The translations under genes and the position numbers were made by a program. From positions 1 through 42,370 of IMG/VR virus record IMGVR_UViG_3300020183_005653: a stretch of 42,370 bases of DNA. One strand, 5' to 3'. This document shows positions 29,332 through 38,400 of the stretch, in pieces. The notes under the pieces are model-generated. The model was not told where the DNA came from. It worked only from the letters and a program-made list of their open reading frames with translations, and searched no databases. The stretch comes from a virus. Within the stretch, counting starts at the first letter, position 1; every line of letters starts with the position of its first letter.

Positions 29332-29646
29332 ATGGGATACTTCTTCGACTACCTCAATGGCTCCGGTGCTCGCGGAGATGGCTACAGCATAATCAGGGCA
29401 GATCGAGAGCCGTGCCCCGTATGTGGGCACCCAACAGGGGATTGTGCTGGTGAAAAACAGATCGACCACGTTGTCGGATTTGATTTCAATACCAACATAG
29501 CAACTCCAATGTATTTTTTGGAAGAAGATTATTGGGAGGAGCGCGACATCACTCCATACACTCGTGCTAAGGTGCTCGTTCATAGGAGGGGGACCAGTAT
29601 TACAAGGGATGAGGCAATAAGAATTGGTTTACTAAAACAAGATTAG
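29332..29646 (+). CDS. Small Cys-containing phage protein
   Basis: 104 residues from ATG 29332. 'EPCPVCGHPTGDC' is a zinc-knuckle-like cluster near residue 28-40; the rest ('VVGFDFNTNIATPMYFLEED', 'TPYTRAKVLVHRRGTSITRD') is unassigned, ending in a helix 'EAIRIGLLKQD'. No ribosome site; TAAAAT (29320-29325) ends six bases before the ATG, compatible with a leaderless transcript. Confidence 0.6.
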   Translation: MGYFFDYLNGSGARGDGYSIIRADREPCPVCGHPTGDCAGEKQIDHVVGFDFNTNIATPMYFLEEDYWEERDITPYTRAKVLVHRRGTSITRDEAIRIGLLKQD

Positions 29647-29649
29647 TTT

Positions 29650-29655
29650 TACAGT
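29650..29655 (+). promoter_or_regulatory. Possible nrdJ -10 box (TACAGT)
   Basis: TACAGT with TTTACT 16 bases upstream, in the 79-base gap before nrdJ. The leader also has GAAGGAACCTTC (a palindrome including the AGAAGG ribosome site, around 29711-29722) that could form a short hairpin. No cobalamin-riboswitch-like structure fits in this gap. Confidence 0.3.
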
Positions 29656-29725
29656 AGACAATTTCATTATTTTGTCCTGAGGTAAACTGGGTCCTCCACG
29701 AATTGCACACAGAAGGAACCTTCCG

Positions 29726-31675
29726 ATGGCTCGCATTAACGATGATTTTGTCCGTTCATATTCAGAACAAACACCGCCATGGGGATTCAATGGTATGGGT
29801 GAAATTGTTTTCTTGCGCACCTACAGTCGCAAGAAAGAAAATGGCGACACTGAGTCATGGCCGGAAACAATTCAGCGTGTCATCAATGGCGCTATTGACA
29901 TTGGCGTGCCCTATACACAAGAGGAGGCGGAGCGACTCTTTGACCACATGTTTAACCTTCGTTGCTCATTCTCCGGTCGGTCACTGTGGCAGTTGGGTAC
30001 TCCGCTAACACACAAGTTCTCTGGAACGAGTCTTAACAACTGCTATTTCACCAATATTGAGAGCATTGAAGACTTTGAACTCCTCTTTGACTACCTCATG
30101 CTCGGTGGTGGTGTCGGCTTTTCGGTTGAGCGTTCAAAAATTCATGAACTGCCCAAAGTCAAGACGGGCGTATCAATCACACACGAACGCTCCAACGATG
30201 CCGACATCATTGTCCCTGACTCGCGTCAAGGCTGGCGTCGCCTACTTCACGCTGTCCTGAAGTCATACTTTGAGACTGGTAAGTCGTTCTCGTATTCAAC
30301 AATCCTGATCCGCGAGTACGGAGCTCCGTTGAAGACCTTCGGTGGCACTGCGTCTGGCCCGGGAGCGCTCATTGAGGGGATCGCTGATATCTGCAAGATT
30401 TTTGAGAACCGCGTGGACTATGAGAAAAAGCCCCCCGAAGGCAAAAAGTTACGCTCCATTGATGTTCTGGACATCTGCAACATCATTGGTCGCATTGTTG
30501 TTTCTGGCTCAAGTCGTCGTTCAGCACAAATCGCGATTGGTGACCCCGACGATGTTCTCTTCCTTCGCGCGAAGAACTGGTCAACCGGAACCGTCCCGGC
30601 ATGGCGAGCAAACTCCAACAACAGCATTTATGCAGACAACTTCGGAATGATTCAAAAAGAGCTGTGGAAGGGCTATGACGGCTCTGGCGAACCATATGGC
30701 CTCGTAAATCGTCGTTTGGCACGCAAATATGGTCGCATCGGTCAGGCAAAGCCAGACCATACCATTGAGGGATACAACCCTTGCGCCGAAATCGCACTGG
30801 GTGATGGCGAGTCATGCAACCTCTCCACCATCTTCCTGCCCAACATTGATTCTCTAGAGCAACTGACCGACATCTCGTACCTTCTCTACAAGACGCAGAA
30901 GCAGATCACGCGCCTGAACTATCCATACGAGAAGACTACGAAGATCGTCCAGAAGAATGCTCGCCTTGGTCAGTCGATCACCGGAATCCTTCAGTGCCCT
31001 GCAGAGAAGATCACTTGGCTTGACCCTGCCTACAAAGCACTTGAAGCACTTGATTCCGCGTACTCCAATGAAAATGGTCTCCCCGTATCGGTACGTCTCA
31101 CTACTGTTCAGCCTTCTGGGACACTATCGCTACTCCCGGGCGTAACTCCAGGAATCCACCCAGCATTTGCTCAGTATTACATCCGGCGTGTTCGCTTCGG
31201 TTCGTCTGACCCGTTGGTGGATGCGTGTCGCAAGCGAGGCTACAGGGTTCAGTACGACGTTGGCATTGACGGACGTGAAGACCACACACGCTTTGTCGTT
31301 GAGTTCCCATGCGAATCCCCAGAAGGTTCTGTTCTCGCAAAGGACATGACTGCTGTGGCTCAGTTGGAGTGGGTAAAGAAGATGCAGACCGAGTGGGCAG
31401 ACAATGCCGTATCAGTAACCGTCTATTATCGCAAGGAAGAACTTGCGGAAATCAAGGACTGGCTTTCCAAGAACTACGATGATTCCGTAAAGTCGGTGTC
31501 GTTCCTCCTGCATACCGACCACAACTTCCCACTGCCCCCATACGAGGAAATCACCAAAGAGGCGTACGAGAAAATATTGAGCAAAATTGATTTCGGCGTG
31601 TCGCTACATCGTCCGGCATTCGACGGCCTGGTCGAACTTGACGATTGTACGACAGGTGCGTGTCCTATCAAGTGA
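29726..31675 (+). CDS. nrdJ: Adenosylcobalamin-dependent (class II) ribonucleotide reductase, monomeric
   Basis: 649 residues, AGAAGG ribosome site. Family landmarks: 'RCSFSGRSLWQLGTP', 'LNNCYFTNIE' (substrate-side Cys), 'LMLGGGVGFSVERS', 'GYNPCAEIALGDGESCNLS' with the radical-site residues N351, C353 and E355, 'TVQPSGTLSLLPGVTPGIHP', and the redox tail 'CTTGACPIK' (Cys641, Cys646). This matches the single-chain RTPR type that reduces ribonucleoside triphosphates with B12 as radical source, needing no oxygen and no small subunit. It supplies dNTPs for replication. The cofactor must come from the host. Confidence 0.95.
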   Translation: MARINDDFVRSYSEQTPPWGFNGMGEIVFLRTYSRKKENGDTESWPETIQRVINGAIDIGVPYTQEEAERLFDHMFNLRCSFSGRSLWQLGTPLTHKFSGTSLNNCYFTNIESIEDFELLFDYLMLGGGVGFSVERSKIHELPKVKTGVSITHERSNDADIIVPDSRQGWRRLLHAVLKSYFETGKSFSYSTILIREYGAPLKTFGGTASGPGALIEGIADICKIFENRVDYEKKPPEGKKLRSIDVLDICNIIGRIVVSGSSRRSAQIAIGDPDDVLFLRAKNWSTGTVPAWRANSNNSIYADNFGMIQKELWKGYDGSGEPYGLVNRRLARKYGRIGQAKPDHTIEGYNPCAEIALGDGESCNLSTIFLPNIDSLEQLTDISYLLYKTQKQITRLNYPYEKTTKIVQKNARLGQSITGILQCPAEKITWLDPAYKALEALDSAYSNENGLPVSVRLTTVQPSGTLSLLPGVTPGIHPAFAQYYIRRVRFGSSDPLVDACRKRGYRVQYDVGIDGREDHTRFVVEFPCESPEGSVLAKDMTAVAQLEWVKKMQTEWADNAVSVTVYYRKEELAEIKDWLSKNYDDSVKSVSFLLHTDHNFPLPPYEEITKEAYEKILSKIDFGVSLHRPAFDGLVELDDCTTGACPIK

Positions 31676-31690
31676 AGAGGGAAGCGAATA

Positions 31691-31738
31691 ATGCTGACCG
31701 ATTTGGCCCAGGCTGAGTTCGACTGGCTGCTTAAGTAA
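31691..31738 (+). CDS. Possible 15-residue ORF after nrdJ
   Basis: An ATG with GAGGGAAGCG upstream encodes 'MLTDLAQAEFDWLLK' and then stops. It is short and amphipathic, 15 bases after nrdJ, and followed by an AT-rich hairpin. It could be a micro-peptide or chance. Confidence 0.25.
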   Translation: MLTDLAQAEFDWLLK

Positions 31739-31754
31739 AGATAAATACTTTATT
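31732..31754 (+). terminator. Weak AT-rich hairpin after nrdJ
   Basis: AAGTAAAG, a 7-base loop and CTTTATTT form an 8-bp stem with one G-U pair, followed by AGTTTTC. It is weak by energy but well placed between nrdJ and the next promoter. Confidence 0.3.
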
Positions 31755-31773
31755 TAGTTTTCTATATTCAGAC

Positions 31774-31802
31774 TTGACGGCAGCAACACGTGTTCGTATC
31801 AT
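31774..31802 (+). promoter_or_regulatory. Promoter for the third WhiB operon
   Basis: TTGACG (31774-31779), exactly 17 bases, TATCAT (31797-31802). The predicted start near 31809 leaves about 10 bases before ATG 31819, containing GGAGGG. Confidence 0.6.
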
Positions 31803-31818
31803 TGCCTTAGGAGGGAAC

Positions 31819-32178
31819 ATGGGTTCACCAGCATTTTTCAAAGATGCCCTTTGTCGTGGATTAGATCCGGGTCTGTTTTATTTGGAGCCCGGTGACCCTG
31901 GAATCTCTACGGCGATAGCGGTATGCAGAGAGTGTCAGGTAAGAATGGAATGCCTGATTTACGCCATCGACTCAAATGAAACAGAGTTTGGAATCTGGGG
32001 CGGAGTTTCGCCACGTCTCCGTCGCCCCACGAAATCTAAGGCGACCATTACTAAGGTTGGCGATGAGATTACCTCCCGTGAAGCCGAAGAGGCAAGAAAA
32101 GCATCACTACGAAAAGCCTTTCAGCTAGGAGGCGGAGCCGAACCCGGAGCGAAACTCGCCTCCGAACGGGATATATAA
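31819..32178 (+). CDS. WhiB-family iron-sulfur regulator (3)
   Basis: 119 residues from ATG 31819, four bases after GGAGGG; a TTG at 31774 is open but lies in the promoter. Cys pattern: 'DALCRGLDPGLFY', then 'VCRECQVRMECLIYAI', then 'FGIWGGVSPRLRR'. The C-terminus is longer and charged ('EITSREAEEARKASLRKAF'), unlike the other two copies. Its stop overlaps the deaminase start (TAATG), so it is the promoter-proximal gene of a nucleotide/DNA-metabolism operon. Confidence 0.9.
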   Translation: MGSPAFFKDALCRGLDPGLFYLEPGDPGISTAIAVCRECQVRMECLIYAIDSNETEFGIWGGVSPRLRRPTKSKATITKVGDEITSREAEEARKASLRKAFQLGGGAEPGAKLASERDI

Positions 32179-32618
32179 TGCTTTCTACTTCAGAGCTGAA
32201 GTGGCTAACCTATGCCGTAGACGAGTGCTCCAATGCGTCTCACTCCCAGTGGAGGGTTGGTGCTGTTCTGGTAAAGGGTGGACGTGTGCTTTCCGTTGGC
32301 GTCAACAGATACAGGAATCATCCGTCTAAGGTCGAAGTGGGGGATGTTTCTTACCACGCCGAAGAGGTGGCCATGCGCAAAGCCGGGGACCCATCTGGAG
32401 CAACAATATATGTTGCGCGACTCACCAGGAGCGGAGAAATAGGCTTAGCCAGACCATGCGCCAGATGTCAGGCTATGCTCATTGAGAACGGGGTCTACAT
32501 GGCAATATGGACAGAGCCTACGGGTTGGGGAAAATCACGAATTAGCAGGTTGATACATGAGCGGTATTCAGAGAAATCAGAACGGCCAGCAGGCATCCAC
32601 CCTCTACTTGCTCGATGA
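32178..32618 (+). CDS. Cytidine/dCMP-deaminase-family protein
   Basis: 146 residues, coupled to WhiB by TAATG. Zinc-dependent deaminase motifs: 'SYHAEEVAMRKAG' (H-A-E, with Glu as proton shuttle) and 'ARPCARCQAML' (P-C-x2-C). 'SQWRVGAVLVKGGRVLSVG' and 'NRYRNHP' are the usual preceding strands. It probably converts dCMP to dUMP for thymidylate synthesis, complementing nrdJ; free cytidine or nucleic-acid deamination is not excluded. Confidence 0.8.
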   Translation: MLSTSELKWLTYAVDECSNASHSQWRVGAVLVKGGRVLSVGVNRYRNHPSKVEVGDVSYHAEEVAMRKAGDPSGATIYVARLTRSGEIGLARPCARCQAMLIENGVYMAIWTEPTGWGKSRISRLIHERYSEKSERPAGIHPLLAR

Positions 32619-34539
32619 TTTTCTTGTCCTTGATTTCCCATTTGATGAATCTCGGGTGAATCAGATAAAGAAAATCCAAGGAGCTAAATGGGATAAGCTC
32701 GGAAAAGTTTGGCGAGTGCCAGTTTCAAGCCTTGAACGTGCTCGCGAATTCGCGCTACAGCACGATTTTCAAATTAGCAACGAGGTGCTGGCCTTCAATA
32801 TGCCCTTACATCTAAACCCCGGTGATGGCATCAGTGTCGACGGCGACTATTTTATACTTTCATTTAAATACGACCAAGTAATGGTTCGATCAGTAAAGCA
32901 GATTGATGGAATTACATGGGACGCCGATACGAAGGCGTGGAGGGCTCCACTTTCCGCTTCTCAATCCGTTATCAAATGGGCAAACACTTTTCGTCAAGAG
33001 CTCAGCGATGATGTTATGAGTGTCGCTAACGGAATTGTGGCCGAACTTTCTGCCCTCCGTGAGGCAAGTCGATCCACTGATGCTGAAATTAATATAACTA
33101 CACTCAATGGGTCGTTGCTTCCCTATCAGCGTGCGGGTATTGCCTATGCCGCCAATGCGCGCAGATCCTTTATTGCTGACGAGATGGGTTTGGGCAAGAC
33201 CCTGCAGGCGATGGCCACCCTTGAGTACCTTCATCAGGATTATGAGAACTTCAATGGATTTCCCTCATATCCAGCAGTAGTCGTATGCCCACCAAATCTG
33301 GTTTTAAACTGGAAAAATGAATACAATAGATTTTTCCCAGAACGCATTGTTGAAGTTTGCCTCAACCGCAAGCAGATTCCTATGTTCGGAACATACGACG
33401 TTGTCGTTATCGGGTATAGCAATCTGGCCGCATGGGAAAAGAATTTAATGAAACATAACGCATATGTTTTTGATGAGTCTCATTACTGTAAATCAATGGA
33501 CGCGCAACGAACTAGGGCCGCCCGCAAAATCGTCAAATCCGCATCAGCATCTGCTGTTGTGTTGTGTCTAACGGGGACACCAGTGACAAATAGGCCAGCA
33601 GAATACGCCCCACAGTTAGATATTATTGGGCGTCTAGATAAGTTTGGTGGATTGTGGGGTTTTTATCGAAGGTACTGCGCGGCCTACAGAGACAAGTGGG
33701 GGCAGTGGCACCTCGAAGGCAACTCGAATCTAGAGGAACTCAACGACAAGCTTCGCTCAACATGCTATATACGACGCACAAAAGACCAGGTCATGCAAGA
33801 CCTACCCCCAGTTGTCCATAATCCACTTCTGGTTGATGGCAACCCTTCAATTATGAAGGAATATTCGCGAGCCCAGGCAGATATCGTAAACTATCTAGTT
33901 GAGCAGGCCAAGAGGATAGCCGCAGAAATGGGACTTCCTGTTGGTAATGCCGCAGTAAAGGCAAGACTAAAAGCGGAGGCCCACGACCATCTTCTCCGAA
34001 TAAGTGTATTGCGAAAAATCGCCGCCAAAGCAAAAATGGACATGGTTCACGAGTGGATTGACGAACGTATCTCTGAGGGACGCAAGGTAGTTGTTGCGGC
34101 ACATCATCGAGAAATTGTGAATGAACTTGCAGACAAATATGGTGGTCTCAAGATACAGGGACAAATGGATGTTCAAACCGTCGAAGACATGAAGTACAAA
34201 TTTCAAACAGCTTCATGCGAAGATGCGCCTGTCATCGTTCTGTCTATTCAGGCAGCAAAGACCGGGCATACACTCACTGCTTCTCAAGATGTTCTTTTTG
34301 TTGAATTACCGTGGACACCCGCCGACGTAGACCAGACATACAGCAGGTGTCACAGAATTGGGCAAAAAGGTTCAGTCACCGCAACCTACATGATGACCAA
34401 TGGGACCATCGACCAAGAAATATATTCACTAATCGATAAAAAACGATCTGTTATTGATATTGCCGTTGACGGTGATACAGTATTTGATTCAACGGATGCA
34501 ACAAACATTATATTTAGTTTGCTGGATTCTGCCCCCTAG
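32557..34539 (+). CDS. SNF2-family helicase with two HARP-like repeats (SMARCAL1-type)
   Basis: 660 residues, overlapping the deaminase end by 62 bases. The N-terminus has two HARP-like repeats: 'NQIKKIQGAKWDKLGKVWRV' (about 35-54) and 'RSVKQIDGITWDADTKAWRA' (about 112-131). Helicase motifs: 'LLPYQRAG' (Q/I region), Walker A 'ADEMGLGKT' (207-215), DESH box (306-309), 'LTGTPVTNRP' (motif III) and 'QTYSRCHRIGQ' (motif VI, S596-Q603). In eukaryotes this arrangement anneals RPA-coated ssDNA and reverses forks; phage and bacterial relatives probably remodel stalled forks or recombination intermediates. It may act with the phage SSB. Confidence 0.88.
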   Translation: MSGIQRNQNGQQASTLYLLDDFLVLDFPFDESRVNQIKKIQGAKWDKLGKVWRVPVSSLERAREFALQHDFQISNEVLAFNMPLHLNPGDGISVDGDYFILSFKYDQVMVRSVKQIDGITWDADTKAWRAPLSASQSVIKWANTFRQELSDDVMSVANGIVAELSALREASRSTDAEINITTLNGSLLPYQRAGIAYAANARRSFIADEMGLGKTLQAMATLEYLHQDYENFNGFPSYPAVVVCPPNLVLNWKNEYNRFFPERIVEVCLNRKQIPMFGTYDVVVIGYSNLAAWEKNLMKHNAYVFDESHYCKSMDAQRTRAARKIVKSASASAVVLCLTGTPVTNRPAEYAPQLDIIGRLDKFGGLWGFYRRYCAAYRDKWGQWHLEGNSNLEELNDKLRSTCYIRRTKDQVMQDLPPVVHNPLLVDGNPSIMKEYSRAQADIVNYLVEQAKRIAAEMGLPVGNAAVKARLKAEAHDHLLRISVLRKIAAKAKMDMVHEWIDERISEGRKVVVAAHHREIVNELADKYGGLKIQGQMDVQTVEDMKYKFQTASCEDAPVIVLSIQAAKTGHTLTASQDVLFVELPWTPADVDQTYSRCHRIGQKGSVTATYMMTNGTIDQEIYSLIDKKRSVIDIAVDGDTVFDSTDATNIIFSLLDSAP

Positions 34540-34576
34540 GGTTGCATCGTTGTTTTTTGGCGCTAACATGGCCCTG

Positions 34577-34639
34577 GGAGGTCACCCCTACCTCCGCGTG
34601 CGTTGAGCCCCTGCCCACCCCCCTCCGCGGCAGGGGCTC
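34577..34639. terminator. Two tandem GC-rich hairpins between convergent genes
   Basis: Hairpin 1: GGAGGT / ACCTCC (34577-34582, 34590-34595, loop 7). Hairpin 2: an 11-bp perfect stem GAGCCCCTGCC / GGCAGGGGCTC (34605-34615, 34629-34639, loop 13). There is no T-run after either on the plus strand. It sits between the helicase stop and the minus-strand stop at 34645, so a bidirectional terminator is likely. The patch is far more GC-rich than its flanks. Confidence 0.6.
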
Positions 34640-34644
34640 CGCAT

Positions 34645-35028
34645 TTACGTCAGTGATTTACAAAAGACCATAGTTACATCTAATTCGTTCGCTTGTTGTA
34701 TTGCTGCGACAATCTCGGAATCGAAAAAATCAGTTGGCGCAATGTTGACAGATTTGATTTCGTATTCTTGGATCAGATCAAAAATGGTTGCGATTATGTC
34801 GTGACCAGACTTCGGACGAGAAACGATAATTTTCTGATTATTTAGAGTAGTAAAAACCAATCCCGCTTCGGGAAAACAGTTCGCCAAAAACATCATCTGG
34901 GCTACTTGACAAATATCTGGAACAGCAATAGTCGCCTGTTTTGGGGCATTACCACTGTCGTCTACGAAAAATACTAGAGCATCAGCCGGATTAGAAAACA
35001 CAGATACATCTTTTATATCGATTTTCAC
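34645..35028 (-). CDS. Small phage protein of unknown function
   Basis: 127 residues from the GTG that overlaps the upstream stop (GTGA), with GAGGATC upstream; a TTG at 35046 is less likely. An alpha/beta protein: 'SNPADALVFFVDDSGN', 'QATIAVPDICQVAQMMFLAN', 'GLVFTTLNNQKIIVSRP', 'HDIIATIFDLIQEY', 'AIQQANELDVTMVFC'. No motif recognised. Coupled to the ribbon-helix-helix gene. Confidence 0.6.
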   Translation of the reverse strand: MKIDIKDVSVFSNPADALVFFVDDSGNAPKQATIAVPDICQVAQMMFLANCFPEAGLVFTTLNNQKIIVSRPKSGHDIIATIFDLIQEYEIKSVNIAPTDFFDSEIVAAIQQANELDVTMVFCKSLT

Positions 35029-35366
35029 TTGATCCTCACATTGCAAGTTTCACAAAACTCCATATTTTGAAATTCACTTACAACCATATCGCATGATAGT
35101 TTTCCGCATGGCATTAGAACTTGCTCACCCCTCAAGTATGCTTCCAATTCTGTCCTAGTATCAGGGACGGCGAACTGAGCAGAACCAGGCTGAGGAATTC
35201 CGCGCTCAGAGCGCATGTGTTCCCAGACGCAATACATTACATACTGTGAAAGCGGCATTTTGTGTTTTCGCGCAGCGTCTACTATTTCGTTTTTAACCGA
35301 CCCCTTGACCCGTAGGACAATATTGCATAAGTGATTTATGTGTCTAGTCTTTGAAGCCTTTTTCAT
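35025..35366 (-). CDS. Ribbon-helix-helix-like protein with C-terminal Cys knuckle
   Basis: 113 residues, AAGGA upstream of ATG. 'NIVLRVKGSVKNEIVDAARK' then 'HKMPLSQYVMYCVWEHM' fits a ribbon-helix-helix domain (strand, helix, turn, helix). The tail 'CGKLSC' ... 'MEFCETCNVRIK' carries two Cys pairs; its end resembles 'SEFCLRCNRRLR' of the 25077-25400 protein. Probably a DNA-binding regulator, perhaps of the giant gene upstream of it. Confidence 0.6.
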   Translation of the reverse strand: MKKASKTRHINHLCNIVLRVKGSVKNEIVDAARKHKMPLSQYVMYCVWEHMRSERGIPQPGSAQFAVPDTRTELEAYLRGEQVLMPCGKLSCDMVVSEFQNMEFCETCNVRIK

Positions 35367-35403
35367 CCAATTAGTCCTTAGCCAGGTTCGTCAACATCAT
35401 TAA

Positions 35404-35433
35404 ATTACAACATCCAGGTCGCGTAATTAGCAA
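35404..35433 (-). promoter_or_regulatory. Candidate promoter for the 35366-34645 gene pair
   Basis: Minus strand: TTGCTA (35428-35433), an 18-base spacer, TGTAAT (35404-35409), in the 91-base gap after the giant gene. Confidence 0.35.
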
Positions 35434-35457
35434 ATAAAATACTTGATGTGCTTCTAT

Positions 35458-38400
35458 CTATAAAACTCTCAAAACGCGCTCTTTAAACATTTCAATAAGC
35501 GATCCGGTTGTAAATACATCGCTATCAAACATTCTCAATATGAAGTTGGGCGATAGCCTCCACCAGTATGGTGGTGTCATCATCGCACTGCGATAATCCA
35601 CTGCACTGTGCGGCACAGCATTTTCTATGAACCAATTCGGTTGCCCTTGGTGAATCCCAACACTGACGCCGCCTTCATACTCTGGGTAATTTTCTGGAAC
35701 TTCAACTTTGGCCAAATACGCTACTCGCCTATCGACCGCATCCGCAGAGTAATGACGACCACCAGGGAAGATACGAGTCTCATAGGTGTCTGATCCATTG
35801 TGTTGTCGCCCAACATCACCTAGTGCTTTAACAACATCACTGCTATTTGAATTATCTGCCGCCAGATTGACAACTTTTCCACTTTTCATTGGGATTACCA
35901 GCGGCTCGCCTGGCTTGGGCGTCAGGTAGGTGTCGACGGCATATAGGTTGTCAAGTGATCCAGGATTTGCGTCCAATACGTCACGTAGTGGTACGATAAT
36001 TACGTAAGTATCTCCATCAACAGTCCTCATCTCATGCGGCTGAGCAAGATGATTTAGCGCGAAGTGGATTGTCTCTCTCTGCACAACGTCAACGAGCCTT
36101 CCCGTGATTGGGTCAATCATTGGCTTGCCCGTATTTCGGTCGATTGGCGAATATTCAGACACAGGACGTAGAACAATGTTCCCGCCTTCATCAAATGTCG
36201 GCTGATAAGACGTTTGGTGTACCAAAAAAAGATCGTCTATTCCTGCTGGACGGAAAATGGCTTCGCCGTTGGCGGCGCTGCCCGCATTCACCAAATAATC
36301 GGCACCATCATATTTCCAGTTAAAATCTTGTGGATCATCGCCCATGAACGATAGCAGATTTAATTTCTCTTTCTTTCGTTCCTGGATCATTTTCTCACGA
36401 GCAACTGAAGCTAGACGCTCAAGCTCCTGCATCGCCTCGACGTCACCGCGTGATGCCGAATACAGTAAGGCTGCAACCAGACCAAGATTTTTATTAGTGC
36501 CGTCAGATTCGATCCCCTGTCCCTGCATGGCGTCAAAAAATATCCTTGCATACGATTGTCCCAGTGAGGAATCTGCGCCGTGTCCAGTTATCAGGTATGG
36601 GTTGACCGGAATAATCTCAACGTCTTCGTCTACGAAGTCTGGATCAAACCTCCCAAGACCCTTGGTGCCAAATGCGATACGTTTGCCGTCAACATCATAA
36701 ACCGGCAATGAATACTGAGAAGTGGCGTCCCTAGTCGGGTCAGGGACCCCACCCTCATTGGGATACCATTGGCTAAGTTGCGCAAATTCAAGGGAGTCCA
36801 GTACTTCGATTGGCTTGTTGCTGACTTTGCCAATGCGCGTCTGTGACTTACTACCACTGTTGACTTCGTTCCCTTTCGTACTCCTGAGGCGCCGTAATCC
36901 GCCGAGACCATCAGTCACGGAGCGAACAACATCTAGCGGTAGATCAAACTCTCTACTGAGCGATGCCATGGTGTCGGTATCTCGTAAATTATTTTGCACA
37001 TGATCTGCTAAATCCTGTTCTGCGCCTTGGGCACGATTGACTTTTCGCCCAGATGCTTTTGCGCCAGAAGCAGCACGCAAACTTCTAAGACCACCGAGTT
37101 TCTCAGACTCATATTTAACAAGATTTTCCGAGAGACCGAATTCATCAGCCAGCGAAGCAATAGTATCTTCTTCTCTTAGACTAGTAGTCAAGCGTTCACG
37201 CAATGCGCTAGTTTGCGGTCCGGACGGACGCGACGCTGTTGATTCACTTACACCAGAGTTCAATCTTGTTCTATTGCGAAGCTTTCTCAGACCACCGAGT
37301 TTATTAACTAGATAAATTGCCCCACCAAACGTTACACCGAATTCACTAGCAAGCGATTCTATTGTGTCGGTATCACGCAAGGAGCTGGTCAGATGCTGTT
37401 CAAGCTTTTGTATTCCCTCATCTGCTGTCCGATTACTATTTGGCACAATGCCCCTATCGGAACGCAGCTTACTAATTCCACCCATCCTATTAATAATCGA
37501 CCGAGCCCTTCCCACCGGCATATTGAATCTTTTGGCCAAAGATGAGGCAGTATCATCGGAACTTAATCCTTCTAATAGATAGTTTTCGAGCTCCGATGTT
37601 CCAGTCAAACGCTGCTGACCACGATTTCCTATCTTTATTCCACGATTCCGCCTAAGTTTTGGAAGGCCGCCCATTCGTAGAACTATGTTTTGTAATTCCT
37701 GTGGCGAAATATTGAACCTCTCAACAATCGTTTCAATTGTATCTTCGCCTGTTAAATCGTTTGCCAGATATTTTTCGATGTCTGTTCTCGAAGTACGCGA
37801 CTTACTGCCGGGACCGATTTCAATTGGCGAATCGACCATGTCGTCGTCTGGGCGCGACTCAACGTCCAAGACCGTACGCGCGATACTGTCCAACCCCTTC
37901 TTTCTTGCAGCAATCGAAACAGCATGACTAATCAAGTCTTGGGCCAAATTAGATATTTCATCATTATCTTCGTCCAAGTCAATAAAGTTGTCGTCAATCG
38001 TAACGTAGTATCCAACGTCACTAATCAGATTATTAATTTGATATACCGTGTCCAGTAGCGACTTTGTACTTGGTGCCAAAATCAACATTTCTCTAAGTGC
38101 CCTTGTGTCAACATTCAGCATTTCTAAAATGTTGCCCATTTCATCATCTGTAAAGTTAAATTGCTCAGATATGCGGCTGCGGTTCCCAGTCATTTCAAGC
38201 CCGATGATTTTCTTTGCAAGTGAAGACGCTTGTCTGGCGATATCGGCTGTTCGATGATTCTCAATCATTAAGCCAAGCGACTTAGTAATCTCCCTGATCT
38301 CGGCATCTATGCCTTCGCCTATATCCTCAAGCTGCGAGTGTCGAGCATCATTTTCTTCAAACATTTCGTCATCGATATCTGAAAGCTTTGATTCGAGATA

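Noticed and set aside
29647-29725. Cobalamin riboswitch upstream of nrdJ
   Set aside because: The gap is only 79 bases and lacks the B12-box; too short for this riboswitch class.
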